Part shown: positions 15,308 through 23,309 of the stretch, piece after piece
Position numbering within the stretch: the first letter of the stretch is position 1
How the letters are laid out: each line of letters opens with the position of its first letter
Source: an uncultured Collinsella sp.
Lineage (GTDB): Bacteria > Actinomycetota > Coriobacteriia > Coriobacteriales > Coriobacteriaceae
NCBI GenBank assembly: GCA_959019945.1
Contig: CAUEQD010000020.1
Coordinates: forward strand, 1-38,028
Direction of reading: 5' to 3'
DNA length: 38,028 bases
The notes under the pieces: generated by a model
Database searches by the model: none
Seen by the model: the letters and a program-made list of their open reading frames with translations, nothing else
What the model was told of the DNA's origin: nothing
Translations under genes and position numbers: made by a program

Positions 15308-16333
15308 TTAGTTAAGGCGCTCCACAAAGAAATCTGCCATGGAGAGGAACAGCTCGCGTGCGTGCGGATCAAGCTCAACGTTCTCGATGGCCGCTTTGGC
15401 CTTAGCGGTCAGGTCGAGCGCGTAAGTGTGGGCGTAGTCGATGGAGCCGGTCTCCTGGAAGATCTCCACGGCGCGTGCGAGCTGCGCGGGATTATCGGTG
15501 CCTGAGGAAAGAATCGCCTCGACCTCGCCGTGGTGGCGCTCATCAGAGAGGGCGTGTACGGCGACAAGCGTGCGCTTGCCCTCGGTGATGTCGGTGCGGA
15601 AGTCCTTGTTGGCGGCTTCCTTAGTGCCGACAAGGTTGAGCAGGTCGTCCTGAATCTGAAAGGCAAGGCCCGTGTGCAGGCCAAAGGCGCGCAGCGCTTC
15701 GATTTGCTCATCGTTGCCGCCGCCGATAATGGCTCCGGCGGCAAGCGGCGTGGCTCCGCTGTAAAACGCGGTCTTGTGCGTCGCCATGTCCAGGTAGTCA
15801 TCAACCGAGATATCAAAGCGCCCGTCGCGGACCCAACCCAGGTCGAGTGCTTGACCCTCGATGGTGCGGACGATCATCTCGGTAAGCTCGTGGAGCACGC
15901 GCAGCTTCACGTCGGACTCCAGCGTAGGGTCGTCGAGAACCGTCTTGGTGACCATGGTGAGCGCCAGGTCGCCACAATTGATGGCAAGGCCCGTGCCCTC
16001 GGTAAGGTGCATGCAGGGCTTGCCTCGACGAAGCTGTCCGTTGTCGGCGATGTCGTCGTGGATCAGCGCGCCCGACTGGAAATGCTCGATGGCTGCCGCG
16101 GCGCTGCGGGCGCTCTCAAAGCTACCGCCCACTGCGGTTGCGGCGAGCATGCAGATAAGCGGGCGGTGGCGCTTGCCGGCGTTGGCCGTAAAAGCCGAGA
16201 GCGGCGCATACAGGTAGCGCTCGATATCGGCAGAGGTCGCCTGTCCGTCAAAGAACGTGGCCAGATAGTCGTTAATCTGGTCAAAGTGCTGGGCTAAAAA
16301 GCTGGTAAACGGACTGGACACGGGTTCTCGCAT
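15308..16333 (-). CDS. Polyprenyl (farnesyl/geranylgeranyl-type) diphosphate synthase
   Basis: This enzyme condenses isopentenyl diphosphate with allylic diphosphates to give isoprenoid chains for quinones or the undecaprenyl carrier. The first aspartate-rich motif is intact (HDDIAD), followed by LRRGKP. The second reads GLAFQIQDDLLN, with Asn in place of the usual final Asp. KRT is present near the end. I chose the ATG at 16333 (342 residues). A longer start at 16372 would place a perfect 8-bp inverted repeat inside the coding sequence and has no better ribosome site. Chain length cannot be set from sequence alone. Confidence 0.85.
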   Translation of the reverse strand: MREPVSSPFTSFLAQHFDQINDYLATFFDGQATSADIERYLYAPLSAFTANAGKRHRPLICMLAATAVGGSFESARSAAAAIEHFQSGALIHDDIADNGQLRRGKPCMHLTEGTGLAINCGDLALTMVTKTVLDDPTLESDVKLRVLHELTEMIVRTIEGQALDLGWVRDGRFDISVDDYLDMATHKTAFYSGATPLAAGAIIGGGNDEQIEALRAFGLHTGLAFQIQDDLLNLVGTKEAANKDFRTDITEGKRTLVAVHALSDERHHGEVEAILSSGTDNPAQLARAVEIFQETGSIDYAHTYALDLTAKAKAAIENVELDPHARELFLSMADFFVERLN

Positions 16334-16354
16334 TCTTTCTGAGGTTGCATTGAT

Positions 16355-16377
16355 GCAATATGCAGACAACATATTGC
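16355..16377 (-). promoter_or_regulatory. Palindrome upstream of the prenyl synthase
   Basis: GCAATATG (16355-16362) and CATATTGC (16370-16377) form a perfect 8-bp inverted repeat with a 7-nt loop, just ahead of the chosen start codon. It is an operator or 5'-UTR hairpin candidate. Confidence 0.4.
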
Positions 16378-16446
16378 CACATCAGGGCGTTTGGCGCGGC
16401 AGTTTTGGCGATTTAGGACAACAGGCGTGCGTTTGATGGAGTGTGC

Positions 16447-18888
16447 CTAAATCAGCCTAAAATGCTCGAGCGCCGCAACGACACCGTCGTGATCGACGGT
16501 GTCGGTCACGTAATCGGCCTTATCCTTGAGATAGTCCGGCGCATTGCCCATGGCGATACCGACATCGACGGCGTTCATCAGCGAGACGTCATTGCTGGCG
16601 TCGCCAATGCCGTATACGGTTCCGTGGTGGGGGTCGAGGGCGTCGAGTACAGACTGGATGCCCCCGCGCTTCGTGCATTCGCGGGGCGAGATTTCGGTTA
16701 CCTCGAGTTCGAGCTCGTTAAAGCACAGCAGCGGCTCAAGTGCCTTATCTTGAGCGATGTGGTTGGCGAGCGATGTAGACATCAAGATCTTGTAGACACT
16801 GTAATGTTGCAGCTGCGTGACTGCGTCGCCCAGGGTGCGCGCGTATCCGGGGGCATCGGCACTCATGCGCACGACGCCGTTGAGGCCCTCAAAGCGGATG
16901 ACCTCGCCCGATTGCTCAAGATAGGGGGCAAGATGCTGCAGCATGCTGGGCGTCATCGACAGATCGCGAATTGCGTGTCCGTTGATCTCGGCGTAACCGC
17001 CCGCAAGACAGACGATGCCGGTCCAGGGCAGCTCAAGAAGTTTGGGGTGGATGCAGCTGAGGGTGCGCCCCGTGCAGATAAAGGCCATGTTGCCGTTGGC
17101 GACAAACTCGCGGATTGCCTGCGAAACCGCCTCGTTGGGATAGGGGGAGAGGTCCCGCTCGTCTTCGGGAAGGTCTTGGGCGAGCCTGGGGTCTTGCCAG
17201 GCGAGCGTTCCGTCGATATCGAAGAAGCAGATATCGCCGCGCTTATGGGCTGCGCTGGCGGCAGGGGAGGCCGAGGTGGTGGGCACAAATTCCGGCTCGA
17301 GGCCCATGATCTGGTCAAAATGCTCTTTAACGCGGGGAACGGAGATGCCGATGACCACCTGGGCGGTCTTGCCCGTAATGATGAGGCCCTTGGCGCCCAC
17401 CGCGACAAACGACGCGTTATCTGCAACGATGGAAGGGTCTGCGACCTCGACGCGCAGGCGCGTGGCGCAGTTGGTTGCGCCCACGATATTGCCAACGCCA
17501 CCTAAAAGCTGAATTACCCGCTCAGCGAGGACGTGATCTTGATCGGATCGACTATCGACCTCGTCATTGGGGGATTGCTCTTTGGCAAAGTCGCTTCCCG
17601 TTAAACAATCGATTGCCGCGCGATTGGCAACATGATCCTCGCGGCCCGGTGTCTTAAGGTCATAGACCAAGATGAGTGCTCGAAAACTAACAAAAAAGAT
17701 GAGGCTAAAGGCAAGGCCGATACCGAGCGCCAAAAGATAGGCACCGGCATGCGTGCGCATGAGCGGAATAAAGTTGAAGGCTGCCATCTCCATGAGGCCG
17801 CCCGAGAAGATGCCGACGATGCCAAAGAGATTCATGGTTGTGGCAAGGCAAGACGATAAGACGGCGTAGAGCAAAAAGAGCCCGGGGTGGGTGAACATAA
17901 AGAGAAACTCGAGTGGCTCGGTAACGCCGCAAACCACCGAGGCGACGATGGCGGGCAAAAGGATGACCTTAAGGCCGGCGCGGCGCTCTGGTTTTGCGGT
18001 GGAGTAGAACGCGGCTGCGATGGCGGGAAGGCCAAAGAGCTTGACCCAGCCGGTGGCGGTAAAACCGGCCCACGGCGCAAGTTCATTAAGGGGGCGCGTG
18101 CTATGGGAGAGGATGGGGAGCAAGCTGCTCCACGTGGCGTAGATGCCGTCGTTAATGACCAGGTTGTCGTAGTAGATCGGCATGTAGAGCAGGTGGTGCA
18201 GCCCCATGGGCTCGAGCGCTCGCTCCAAAAGCACAAAGATGCCCACGCCAAAGGGGCCGACGCTCGTAAGTGCATGGCGCAGCGTTTCGGTCATTGCGTA
18301 TACGGAGGGCACGATGGCGGCCGAGATAGCGGCAAGGGCAAACACGGCAAAAAAGCTGATGAGGTAGACCAGCGAGGAGCCCGAGAAGGTGCCGAGCCAA
18401 TCGGGAACCTTGGCATCGTAGAAGCGGTCATGGATGGCGACGACGGTTGCCGATACCGCCAGCGGGCCGATAATGCCGGTGTCGAGCGTCTTGATGCCGT
18501 CGATGATGGTGATGCCGCTAGCGGAGGTCAAAGACGACGGGTACTTAAGTCCAAGATTGTCTCCGCTCAGCTTAATGATCTCGCTCAAAAAGAAGCAGTA
18601 GGCAAAATAGGCGACGAGAGCCTCGAGGCAGCAACGAGCCGGTTGTTTTTGGGCAAGACCGATGGGCAGCGCTACGGCAAAAAGGAGCGGGAGGCGTTTA
18701 AAGACCGTCCACGAGCCGCGCTGGATGATGGTCCAAAAAGCGTACCAAGGGGTTCCGTATACGGCGAGATCGCCGACGATGTCCGCAGTCGTTGCGAGAG
18801 CGGAGACGCCGACCATGAGGCCTGATATAGAAAACAGCATGGCGGGCGCGAACATTGCCCCGCCAAAGCGTTGGATTTTTTGCAGCAT
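16447..18888 (-). CDS. PTS glucose/maltose-family EIIC-EIIB fused to a HAD sugar phosphatase
   Basis: This 813-residue protein joins a sugar phosphotransferase permease to a phosphatase. Residues 1 to about 415 are EIIC with around ten membrane segments and the GVTEPLEFLFMF signature of the Glc/MalX family. An EIIB domain follows, with the phosphocysteine near residue 473 in NCATRLRVEV. From about residue 550 there is a Cof-type HAD hydrolase: FDIDGTLAW (nucleophile and acid/base Asp), FICTGR, and GDASNDVSLM for magnesium. The EIIB half would phosphorylate the incoming sugar and the HAD half could dephosphorylate it inside. No EIIA domain is present. GGAAGG precedes the ATG at 18888. It is divergent from the GntR regulator. 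Confidence 0.9.
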   Translation of the reverse strand: MLQKIQRFGGAMFAPAMLFSISGLMVGVSALATTADIVGDLAVYGTPWYAFWTIIQRGSWTVFKRLPLLFAVALPIGLAQKQPARCCLEALVAYFAYCFFLSEIIKLSGDNLGLKYPSSLTSASGITIIDGIKTLDTGIIGPLAVSATVVAIHDRFYDAKVPDWLGTFSGSSLVYLISFFAVFALAAISAAIVPSVYAMTETLRHALTSVGPFGVGIFVLLERALEPMGLHHLLYMPIYYDNLVINDGIYATWSSLLPILSHSTRPLNELAPWAGFTATGWVKLFGLPAIAAAFYSTAKPERRAGLKVILLPAIVASVVCGVTEPLEFLFMFTHPGLFLLYAVLSSCLATTMNLFGIVGIFSGGLMEMAAFNFIPLMRTHAGAYLLALGIGLAFSLIFFVSFRALILVYDLKTPGREDHVANRAAIDCLTGSDFAKEQSPNDEVDSRSDQDHVLAERVIQLLGGVGNIVGATNCATRLRVEVADPSIVADNASFVAVGAKGLIITGKTAQVVIGISVPRVKEHFDQIMGLEPEFVPTTSASPAASAAHKRGDICFFDIDGTLAWQDPRLAQDLPEDERDLSPYPNEAVSQAIREFVANGNMAFICTGRTLSCIHPKLLELPWTGIVCLAGGYAEINGHAIRDLSMTPSMLQHLAPYLEQSGEVIRFEGLNGVVRMSADAPGYARTLGDAVTQLQHYSVYKILMSTSLANHIAQDKALEPLLCFNELELEVTEISPRECTKRGGIQSVLDALDPHHGTVYGIGDASNDVSLMNAVDVGIAMGNAPDYLKDKADYVTDTVDHDGVVAALEHFRLI

Positions 18889-18931
18889 GTTCTGCCTTCC
18901 GAATATCGAGGCGCGTTGCGCGTGGGGAAAC

Positions 18932-18954
18932 GTTTAAACAATGGATTCATTGTA
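18932..18954 (-). promoter_or_regulatory. Promoter -10 and GntR-type operator of the PTS gene
   Basis: GTTTAAACAA (18932-18941) is one of the shared motif sites in this region. On the minus strand a TACAAT -10 box occupies 18949-18954, so the site lies at or just after the transcription start. I could not find a convincing -35. Confidence 0.55.
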
Positions 18955-19053
18955 GAGGACCAGACGAGTGTCGTACCGGCAGTTTTGAGCGAAACCGATT
19001 TGGGCATGACAGAAACCGTCAACGGCTAAATCCTGTCGCTTCACCGATATTCG

Positions 19054-19063
19054 GTTTAAACAA
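19054..19063 (+). promoter_or_regulatory. GntR-type operator upstream of its own gene
   Basis: An exact GTTTAAACAA lies 55 bases before the GntR start codon, which suggests autoregulation. GCTATC at 19075-19080 may be the -10 box. Confidence 0.5.
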
Positions 19064-19117
19064 CTTTAAGAAATGCTATCGTGCCTAGCCGGAAATGAAT
19101 AATGTAGAGGTGAAACA

Positions 19118-19837
19118 ATGCCAAAAGCGATATACGAAGGAATCTACCGAGAAATACGCTCGCGCATCATTAATGGGACCTATGCGTTTCAGGAGATGCT
19201 GCCAACCGAAGCCGAGCTGACCGCGGAGTTCGGATGCACTCGCAATACCGTCCGTCGCGCCTTGGGTATGCTGGCCGACGGGATGTTTGTGCAGCCCATA
19301 CACGGCAAGGGCGTGCGCGTTATTTGGCTTAAGGGCGAAACCGACATGTTGGGCGCACTCGAAGAGGTTGAGTCGTTTGGCGAGTTTGCAAAGCGCAACA
19401 ATGCCGTTGCATCGACGGACGTTAAGTCTTTCGAACATCTGGTTTGCACCGAGCAACTCTCTCGTCACCTGGGCTTTAAGGTGGGCGAGGAGTTGATTCG
19501 CGTAGTGCGTGTCCGAAGCCTCAACGGCAACGCGCGCCAAGTGGACCATGGCTATTTTTTGGCGTCGATCGCCAAGGGCCTGACTCCCGAGATCGCGGCA
19601 GATTCTATTTACGGCTATCTGGAGCACAAGCGCGGTGTCAAAGTGATGGCGAGCCGTCGTACGGTGAGTGTCGAGCTCGCCAACGATGAGGACTGCAGCT
19701 ATCTTGACCTCGGCAAATACAACTGCGTTGCCGTCATGGAGAGTCAGTCGTACACCTCGGATGGCATCTTGTTTGAGGTGACGCACACTCGCACGCATCC
19801 CGAGATCTTCCACTACCGCGTCAACTCCAAGCGATAG
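19118..19837 (+). CDS. GntR family transcriptional regulator, HutC/UTRA subfamily
   Basis: This 239-residue regulator has an N-terminal winged helix (residues about 1-70: IYREIRSRIINGTY, LPTEAELTAEFGCTRNTVRRAL) and a C-terminal UTRA effector domain (about 90-235, ending FEVTHTRTHPEIFHYRV). Sugar-phosphate-binding relatives such as TreR have this layout. It sits between the PTS fusion gene and the ABC importer operon. GTTTAAACAA-type sites occur before the PTS gene, this gene, the ABC operon and malQ, so it is the likely repressor of all four. The ligand is unknown; a maltose- or trehalose-phosphate is plausible. GAGGTG precedes the ATG. Confidence 0.92.
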   Translation: MPKAIYEGIYREIRSRIINGTYAFQEMLPTEAELTAEFGCTRNTVRRALGMLADGMFVQPIHGKGVRVIWLKGETDMLGALEEVESFGEFAKRNNAVASTDVKSFEHLVCTEQLSRHLGFKVGEELIRVVRVRSLNGNARQVDHGYFLASIAKGLTPEIAADSIYGYLEHKRGVKVMASRRTVSVELANDEDCSYLDLGKYNCVAVMESQSYTSDGILFEVTHTRTHPEIFHYRVNSKR

Positions 19838-19878
19838 TCGGCTAGCTCGCAGCCTGACGAGACTCATGCCCTCAAAGC

Positions 19879-19927
19879 GAAAACGCCCGGTCAAACCGAC
19901 GATGTATCGGCTTGACCGGGCGTTTTC
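19879..19927 (+). terminator. Terminator of the GntR gene
   Basis: A long stem, GAAAACGCCCGGTCAA paired with TTGACCGGGCGTTTTC, has an inner CCGA/TCGG. The symmetric A/T ends could also terminate minus-strand transcription. Confidence 0.8.
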
Positions 19928-19948
19928 TCTGCATTCGATAACAAATAA

Positions 19949-19960
19949 TTGTTTATACAA
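19949..19960 (+). promoter_or_regulatory. GntR-type operator 1 of the ABC operon
   Basis: TTGTTTATACAA is a near-palindrome matching the GTTTAAACAA motif with one change on the minus strand. AACTTG and CAAGTT flank the next 20 bases (19961-19980). Confidence 0.5.
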
Positions 19961-20023
19961 AACTTGTCAAGTATCAAGTTGAAATTACCGTTCACCGAAG
20001 TTTTTCTACCGCTCTAGTAATAC

Positions 20024-20055
20024 TTGTTCAAACAACTAGCCAAATAGCGTATCGT
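20024..20055 (+). promoter_or_regulatory. Promoter and GntR-type operator 2 of the ABC operon
   Basis: TTGTTCAAACAA (20024-20035) has 5-bp palindromic arms and overlaps a candidate -35, TTCAAA (20027-20032). The -10 TATCGT (20050-20055) is 17 bp downstream. A hairpin, GGCGGC/GCCGCC, follows in the leader near 20101-20119. Confidence 0.55.
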
Positions 20056-20143
20056 ACAAATCAGCAAAAGGGGCAAAGTCCCCGAGCCAATCTCCGAAGG
20101 CGGCGGCAAAGGGTGCCGCCACGGTGTGAAAGGGTGGATTGTA

Positions 20144-21460
20144 ATGAAGAACGAAATGAGCAGAAGGCAGTTCCTGGGCTTTGCTGGTTCCGCGGCTGCG
20201 GTGCTTGGTCTGGGTCTCGTGGGCTGCGGTGGTTCTGCCGGCTCCGGCTCCTCTGCTTCTGGTGACGCTGCCGAGGTCTACTTCCTCCAATTCAAGCCCG
20301 AGGTCGATAAGGAGTGGAAGGAGATCGCCAAGGCCTATAAGAAGGAGAAGGGCGTCGAGGTCAAGATCGTGACCGCCGCCTCCAACACCTACGAGGAGAA
20401 GCTCAAGTCCGAGATGTCCAAGAGCTCCGCTCCGACTCTGTTCCAGGTCAACGGCCCCACCGGCCTTAAGAACTGGAAGGATTACTGCGCCGACCTGTCC
20501 GATACCAAGCTTCGCGGTGAGCTCATTGACGACTCCCTGGCTCTGCAGTCCGACGGCAAGGATCTGGGTATCGACTGGGTCCAGGAGAGCTACGGCATCA
20601 TCTACAACAAGCAGCTGCTCGAGAAGGCTGGCTACAAGGCCGAGGACATCAACTCCTTCGACAAGCTGAAGGCTTGTGCCGACGACATCCAGGCCCGCAA
20701 GGACGAGCTTGGTGTTGAGGGTGCCTTTACTTCCGCCGGCATGGATGACTCCTCCAGCTGGCGCTACACCACCCACCTCGCCAACCTCCCGCTCTACTAC
20801 GAGTTCGAGAAGGAGCACAACCAGGAGGACGACGAGATCAAGGGCGAGTATCTCGACAACTTCAAGCAGATTTTCGACCTGTACATCACCGACTCCACCT
20901 GCGATCCTTCGCAGCTTGCCTCCAAGACCGGCGACGACGCCACCAACGAGTTCGCAACCGGCAAGGCCGTCTTCTATCAGAACGGTTCTTGGGCCTACGC
21001 TGACCTCACCAAGGCCGGCATGACCGACGATCAGATTGGCATGATGCCCATCTACATCGGTGTCGACGGCGAGGAGAACCAGGGCCTGTGCTCCGGCGGC
21101 GAGAACTACTGGTGCGTCAGCTCCCAGGCTTCCGAGGATGCCCAGAAGGCCACCGAGGACTTCATGTATTGGTGCGTCACTTCTGACACCGCCACCAGCA
21201 TCATCGCTGACAAGATGGGTCTGACTGCCCCGTTCAAGAGCGCCAAGGAAACCACCAATGTCTTCTCGCAGCAGGCCGTTGCCATGGCCAAGGACGGCAA
21301 GAAGACCGTCGCTTGGGACTTCGTCTACATCCCCTCTGAGGAGTGGAAGAAGAACCTCAAGCAGGCTCTGATCGCCTATGCTGCCGACAACAGCAAGTGG
21401 GACGGCGTCAAGAACGCCTTCGTCGATGGCTGGAAGACCGAGAAGGCTGCTTCCGAGTAA
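20144..21460 (+). CDS. ABC transporter sugar-binding lipoprotein (maltodextrin type)
   Basis: This is the extracellular solute-binding protein, family 1, of the importer formed with the next three genes. Residues 6-14 (SRRQFLGFA) are a twin-arginine signal, followed by a hydrophobic stretch and the lipobox LVGC, so it is a Tat-exported lipoprotein. A Gly/Ser linker leads to the binding domain. I chose the ATG at 20144, which follows GGGTGG; a GTG at 20126 is in frame but less well placed. The length of 438 residues is normal. Proximity to malQ and glgP suggests maltodextrin, but the substrate is not shown. Codons are strongly biased, as expected for an abundant protein. Confidence 0.92.
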   Translation: MKNEMSRRQFLGFAGSAAAVLGLGLVGCGGSAGSGSSASGDAAEVYFLQFKPEVDKEWKEIAKAYKKEKGVEVKIVTAASNTYEEKLKSEMSKSSAPTLFQVNGPTGLKNWKDYCADLSDTKLRGELIDDSLALQSDGKDLGIDWVQESYGIIYNKQLLEKAGYKAEDINSFDKLKACADDIQARKDELGVEGAFTSAGMDDSSSWRYTTHLANLPLYYEFEKEHNQEDDEIKGEYLDNFKQIFDLYITDSTCDPSQLASKTGDDATNEFATGKAVFYQNGSWAYADLTKAGMTDDQIGMMPIYIGVDGEENQGLCSGGENYWCVSSQASEDAQKATEDFMYWCVTSDTATSIIADKMGLTAPFKSAKETTNVFSQQAVAMAKDGKKTVAWDFVYIPSEEWKKNLKQALIAYAADNSKWDGVKNAFVDGWKTEKAASE

Positions 21461-21491
21461 GTAGTTGCTGCCCAAGCTATCTGATTAGCGA

Positions 21492-21527
21492 CAGGGGGCG
21501 GGCAGACGTTGGTTTGCCCGCCCCCTG
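21492..21527 (+). other. Intercistronic hairpin after the binding-protein gene
   Basis: A perfect 13-bp stem, CAGGGGGCGGGCA with TGCCCGCCCCCTG, has a 10-nt loop and no T tract. In sugar ABC operons such hairpins protect the binding-protein message and lower permease expression. That role is inferred here. Confidence 0.7.
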
Positions 21528-21547
21528 CATATTGAAAGGACCCTTCT

Positions 21548-22402
21548 ATGGGCAAAGCACTCAAGCGCTGGTGGCCGCTCTTTATGCTGCCCACGTGCCT
21601 GGCGTTTATGATCGGGTTCGTGATCCCCTTTATCCAGGGCTTCTATCTCTCGTTCTGCCAGTTTATTACCATCAACAATACGCACTTTGTCGGTATCGAG
21701 AACTACGTGCGCGCACTGTCCGATCCGCAGTTTGCCACGTCGTTCTTCTTTACCGTGGCGTTTGCCTTCCTGTCGACGGTGCTCATCAACGTGATCGCCC
21801 TCGCCATTGCGCAGGCGCTCACCCTCAAAGCGCTCAAGGGCACCAATATCTTCCGTACGATCTTCTTTATGCCTAATCTGATCGGCGGCATCGTGCTGGG
21901 CTACATCTGGCAGATTCTGATCAACTGCCTACTCTCCAACGTGGGCGCCCAGCTCATTGCCCTTAACTCTGCTGCTGGCTTCTGGGGCCTTATCATCCTG
22001 ACCCTGTGGCAGCAGGTCGGCTACATGATGATCATCTACATCGCTGGTCTGCAGTCCATTCCGTCCGACTACATCGAGGCCGCCAAGGTCGACGGCGCTA
22101 CGGCATGGCAGACGTTTTGGAAGGTTAAGATCCCTAACCTGATGCCGACCATCACCATCTGCCTGTTCCTGTCCATCACCAACGGCTTTAAGCTGTTCGA
22201 CCAGAACCTCGCCCTTACCGGCGGCGCCCCCGCGCACTCCACCGAGATGCTCGCCCTGAACATCTACAACACGTTCTATTCGCGTGCCGGTATCGCATGG
22301 CAGGGCATTGGTCAGGCCAAGGCGGTTATCTTCTGCATCCTGGTCGTGGCCATCTCCATGATCCAGCTTAAGGCCACGAGGTCCAAGGAGGTGCAGCAGT
22401 AA
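21548..22402 (+). CDS. ABC sugar transporter permease, MalF/UgpA type
   Basis: This inner-membrane permease of 284 residues has six predicted transmembrane segments. The cytoplasmic EAA loop reads YIEAAKVDGATAWQTFWKVKIP and contacts the ATPase. GAAAGGA precedes the ATG. Its stop shares a base with the start of the next permease gene, so the two are coupled. Membership of the carbohydrate-uptake CUT1 type follows from the operon as a whole. It lacks the extra periplasmic domain of enterobacterial MalF. Confidence 0.93.
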   Translation: MGKALKRWWPLFMLPTCLAFMIGFVIPFIQGFYLSFCQFITINNTHFVGIENYVRALSDPQFATSFFFTVAFAFLSTVLINVIALAIAQALTLKALKGTNIFRTIFFMPNLIGGIVLGYIWQILINCLLSNVGAQLIALNSAAGFWGLIILTLWQQVGYMMIIYIAGLQSIPSDYIEAAKVDGATAWQTFWKVKIPNLMPTITICLFLSITNGFKLFDQNLALTGGAPAHSTEMLALNIYNTFYSRAGIAWQGIGQAKAVIFCILVVAISMIQLKATRSKEVQQ

Positions 22403-23241
22403 TGAAACGCGATAAGGTTATCAACCGCGCGCTCTCGATTTTCTTTACGATCCTGTCGCTCGCGTGGATCTACCCCGTGTTCATGATTGCGCTTAATTCT
22501 TTTAAGAAAGCGACTGCAATCAGCACCACCACGGCATTCGATCTGCTCACGCCCGAGACGTTCAACGGCCTCGCAAACTACATGCACGCCCTTAACGAGC
22601 AGGGCTTTGCCTCGGCATTTATGTACTCGCTCATCATCACGGTCACGTCGGTCGTGCTGATCTTGGTGTGCTGCTCCATGTGCGCTTGGTACGTGGTTCG
22701 TGTCAACAACAAGATCTCGAACTTCTTCTATTACCTGTTCGTGTTCTCGATGGTCGTGCCCTTCCAGATGCTCATGTTCACGCTGTCCAATTTGGCGGAC
22801 CGCATCGGCTTCAACACGCCGTTCAACATCTGCTTTATCTACCTCGGCTTTGGCGCGGGCCTGGCGGTCTTTATGTTCGCCGGTTTTGTAAAGAATATCC
22901 CGCTCGAGATCGAGGAGGCGGCCATGATTGATGGCTGCAACCCGGTCCAGGTGTTCTTTAAGATCGTCCTTCCCATCATGAAGCCCACCTATCTTTCGGT
23001 CGGCATCCTCGAGACCATGTGGGTCTGGAACGACTATCTGCTGCCCTACCTTACGCTCGACTCCACCAAGTACAAGACCATTCCTATCTTGATCCAGTAC
23101 TTCCGCGGCGGCTACGGCCACGTCGAGCTCGGCCCCATGATGGCCTGCATCATGATGGTCGTTATCCCCATCGTTATCATGTACATCCTCTGTCAGAAGT
23201 ACATCATCGACGGCGTGGTGGCAGGTGCCGTCAAGGGCTGA
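22402..23241 (+). CDS. ABC sugar transporter permease, MalG/UgpE type
   Basis: This is the second permease, with 279 residues and six membrane segments. The EAA loop is EIEEAAMIDGCNPVQVFFK. The ATG overlaps the stop of the preceding gene (TAATG). The C-terminal YIIDGVVAGAVKG is typical of MalG-like subunits, which insert their tail into the transport channel or ATPase interface. The ATPase gene follows after 68 bases containing a hairpin. Confidence 0.93.
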   Translation: MKRDKVINRALSIFFTILSLAWIYPVFMIALNSFKKATAISTTTAFDLLTPETFNGLANYMHALNEQGFASAFMYSLIITVTSVVLILVCCSMCAWYVVRVNNKISNFFYYLFVFSMVVPFQMLMFTLSNLADRIGFNTPFNICFIYLGFGAGLAVFMFAGFVKNIPLEIEEAAMIDGCNPVQVFFKIVLPIMKPTYLSVGILETMWVWNDYLLPYLTLDSTKYKTIPILIQYFRGGYGHVELGPMMACIMMVVIPIVIMYILCQKYIIDGVVAGAVKG

Positions 23242-23265
23242 TGCCGTAACTGTTTTGCAAGTTTC

Positions 23266-23292
23266 TGCGGCGCCCCTCAGCGCGGCGCCGCA
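23266..23292 (+). other. Intercistronic hairpin before the ATPase gene
   Basis: TGCGGCGCC pairs with GGCGCCGCA (9 bp, 9-nt loop), without a T tract. It may adjust ATPase expression relative to the permeases. Confidence 0.55.
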
Positions 23293-23309
23293 TATCGAAA
23301 GGTAAAGAC

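Noticed and set aside
134..15309. Near-identical GTTTTATAACCC(T/C)CGTT at 134-150 and 15293-15309 as a shared operator
   Set aside because: The first lies just upstream of the acpS promoter, but the second overlaps the end of the prenyl synthase gene with no promoter nearby. Two occurrences with different contexts are too little evidence.
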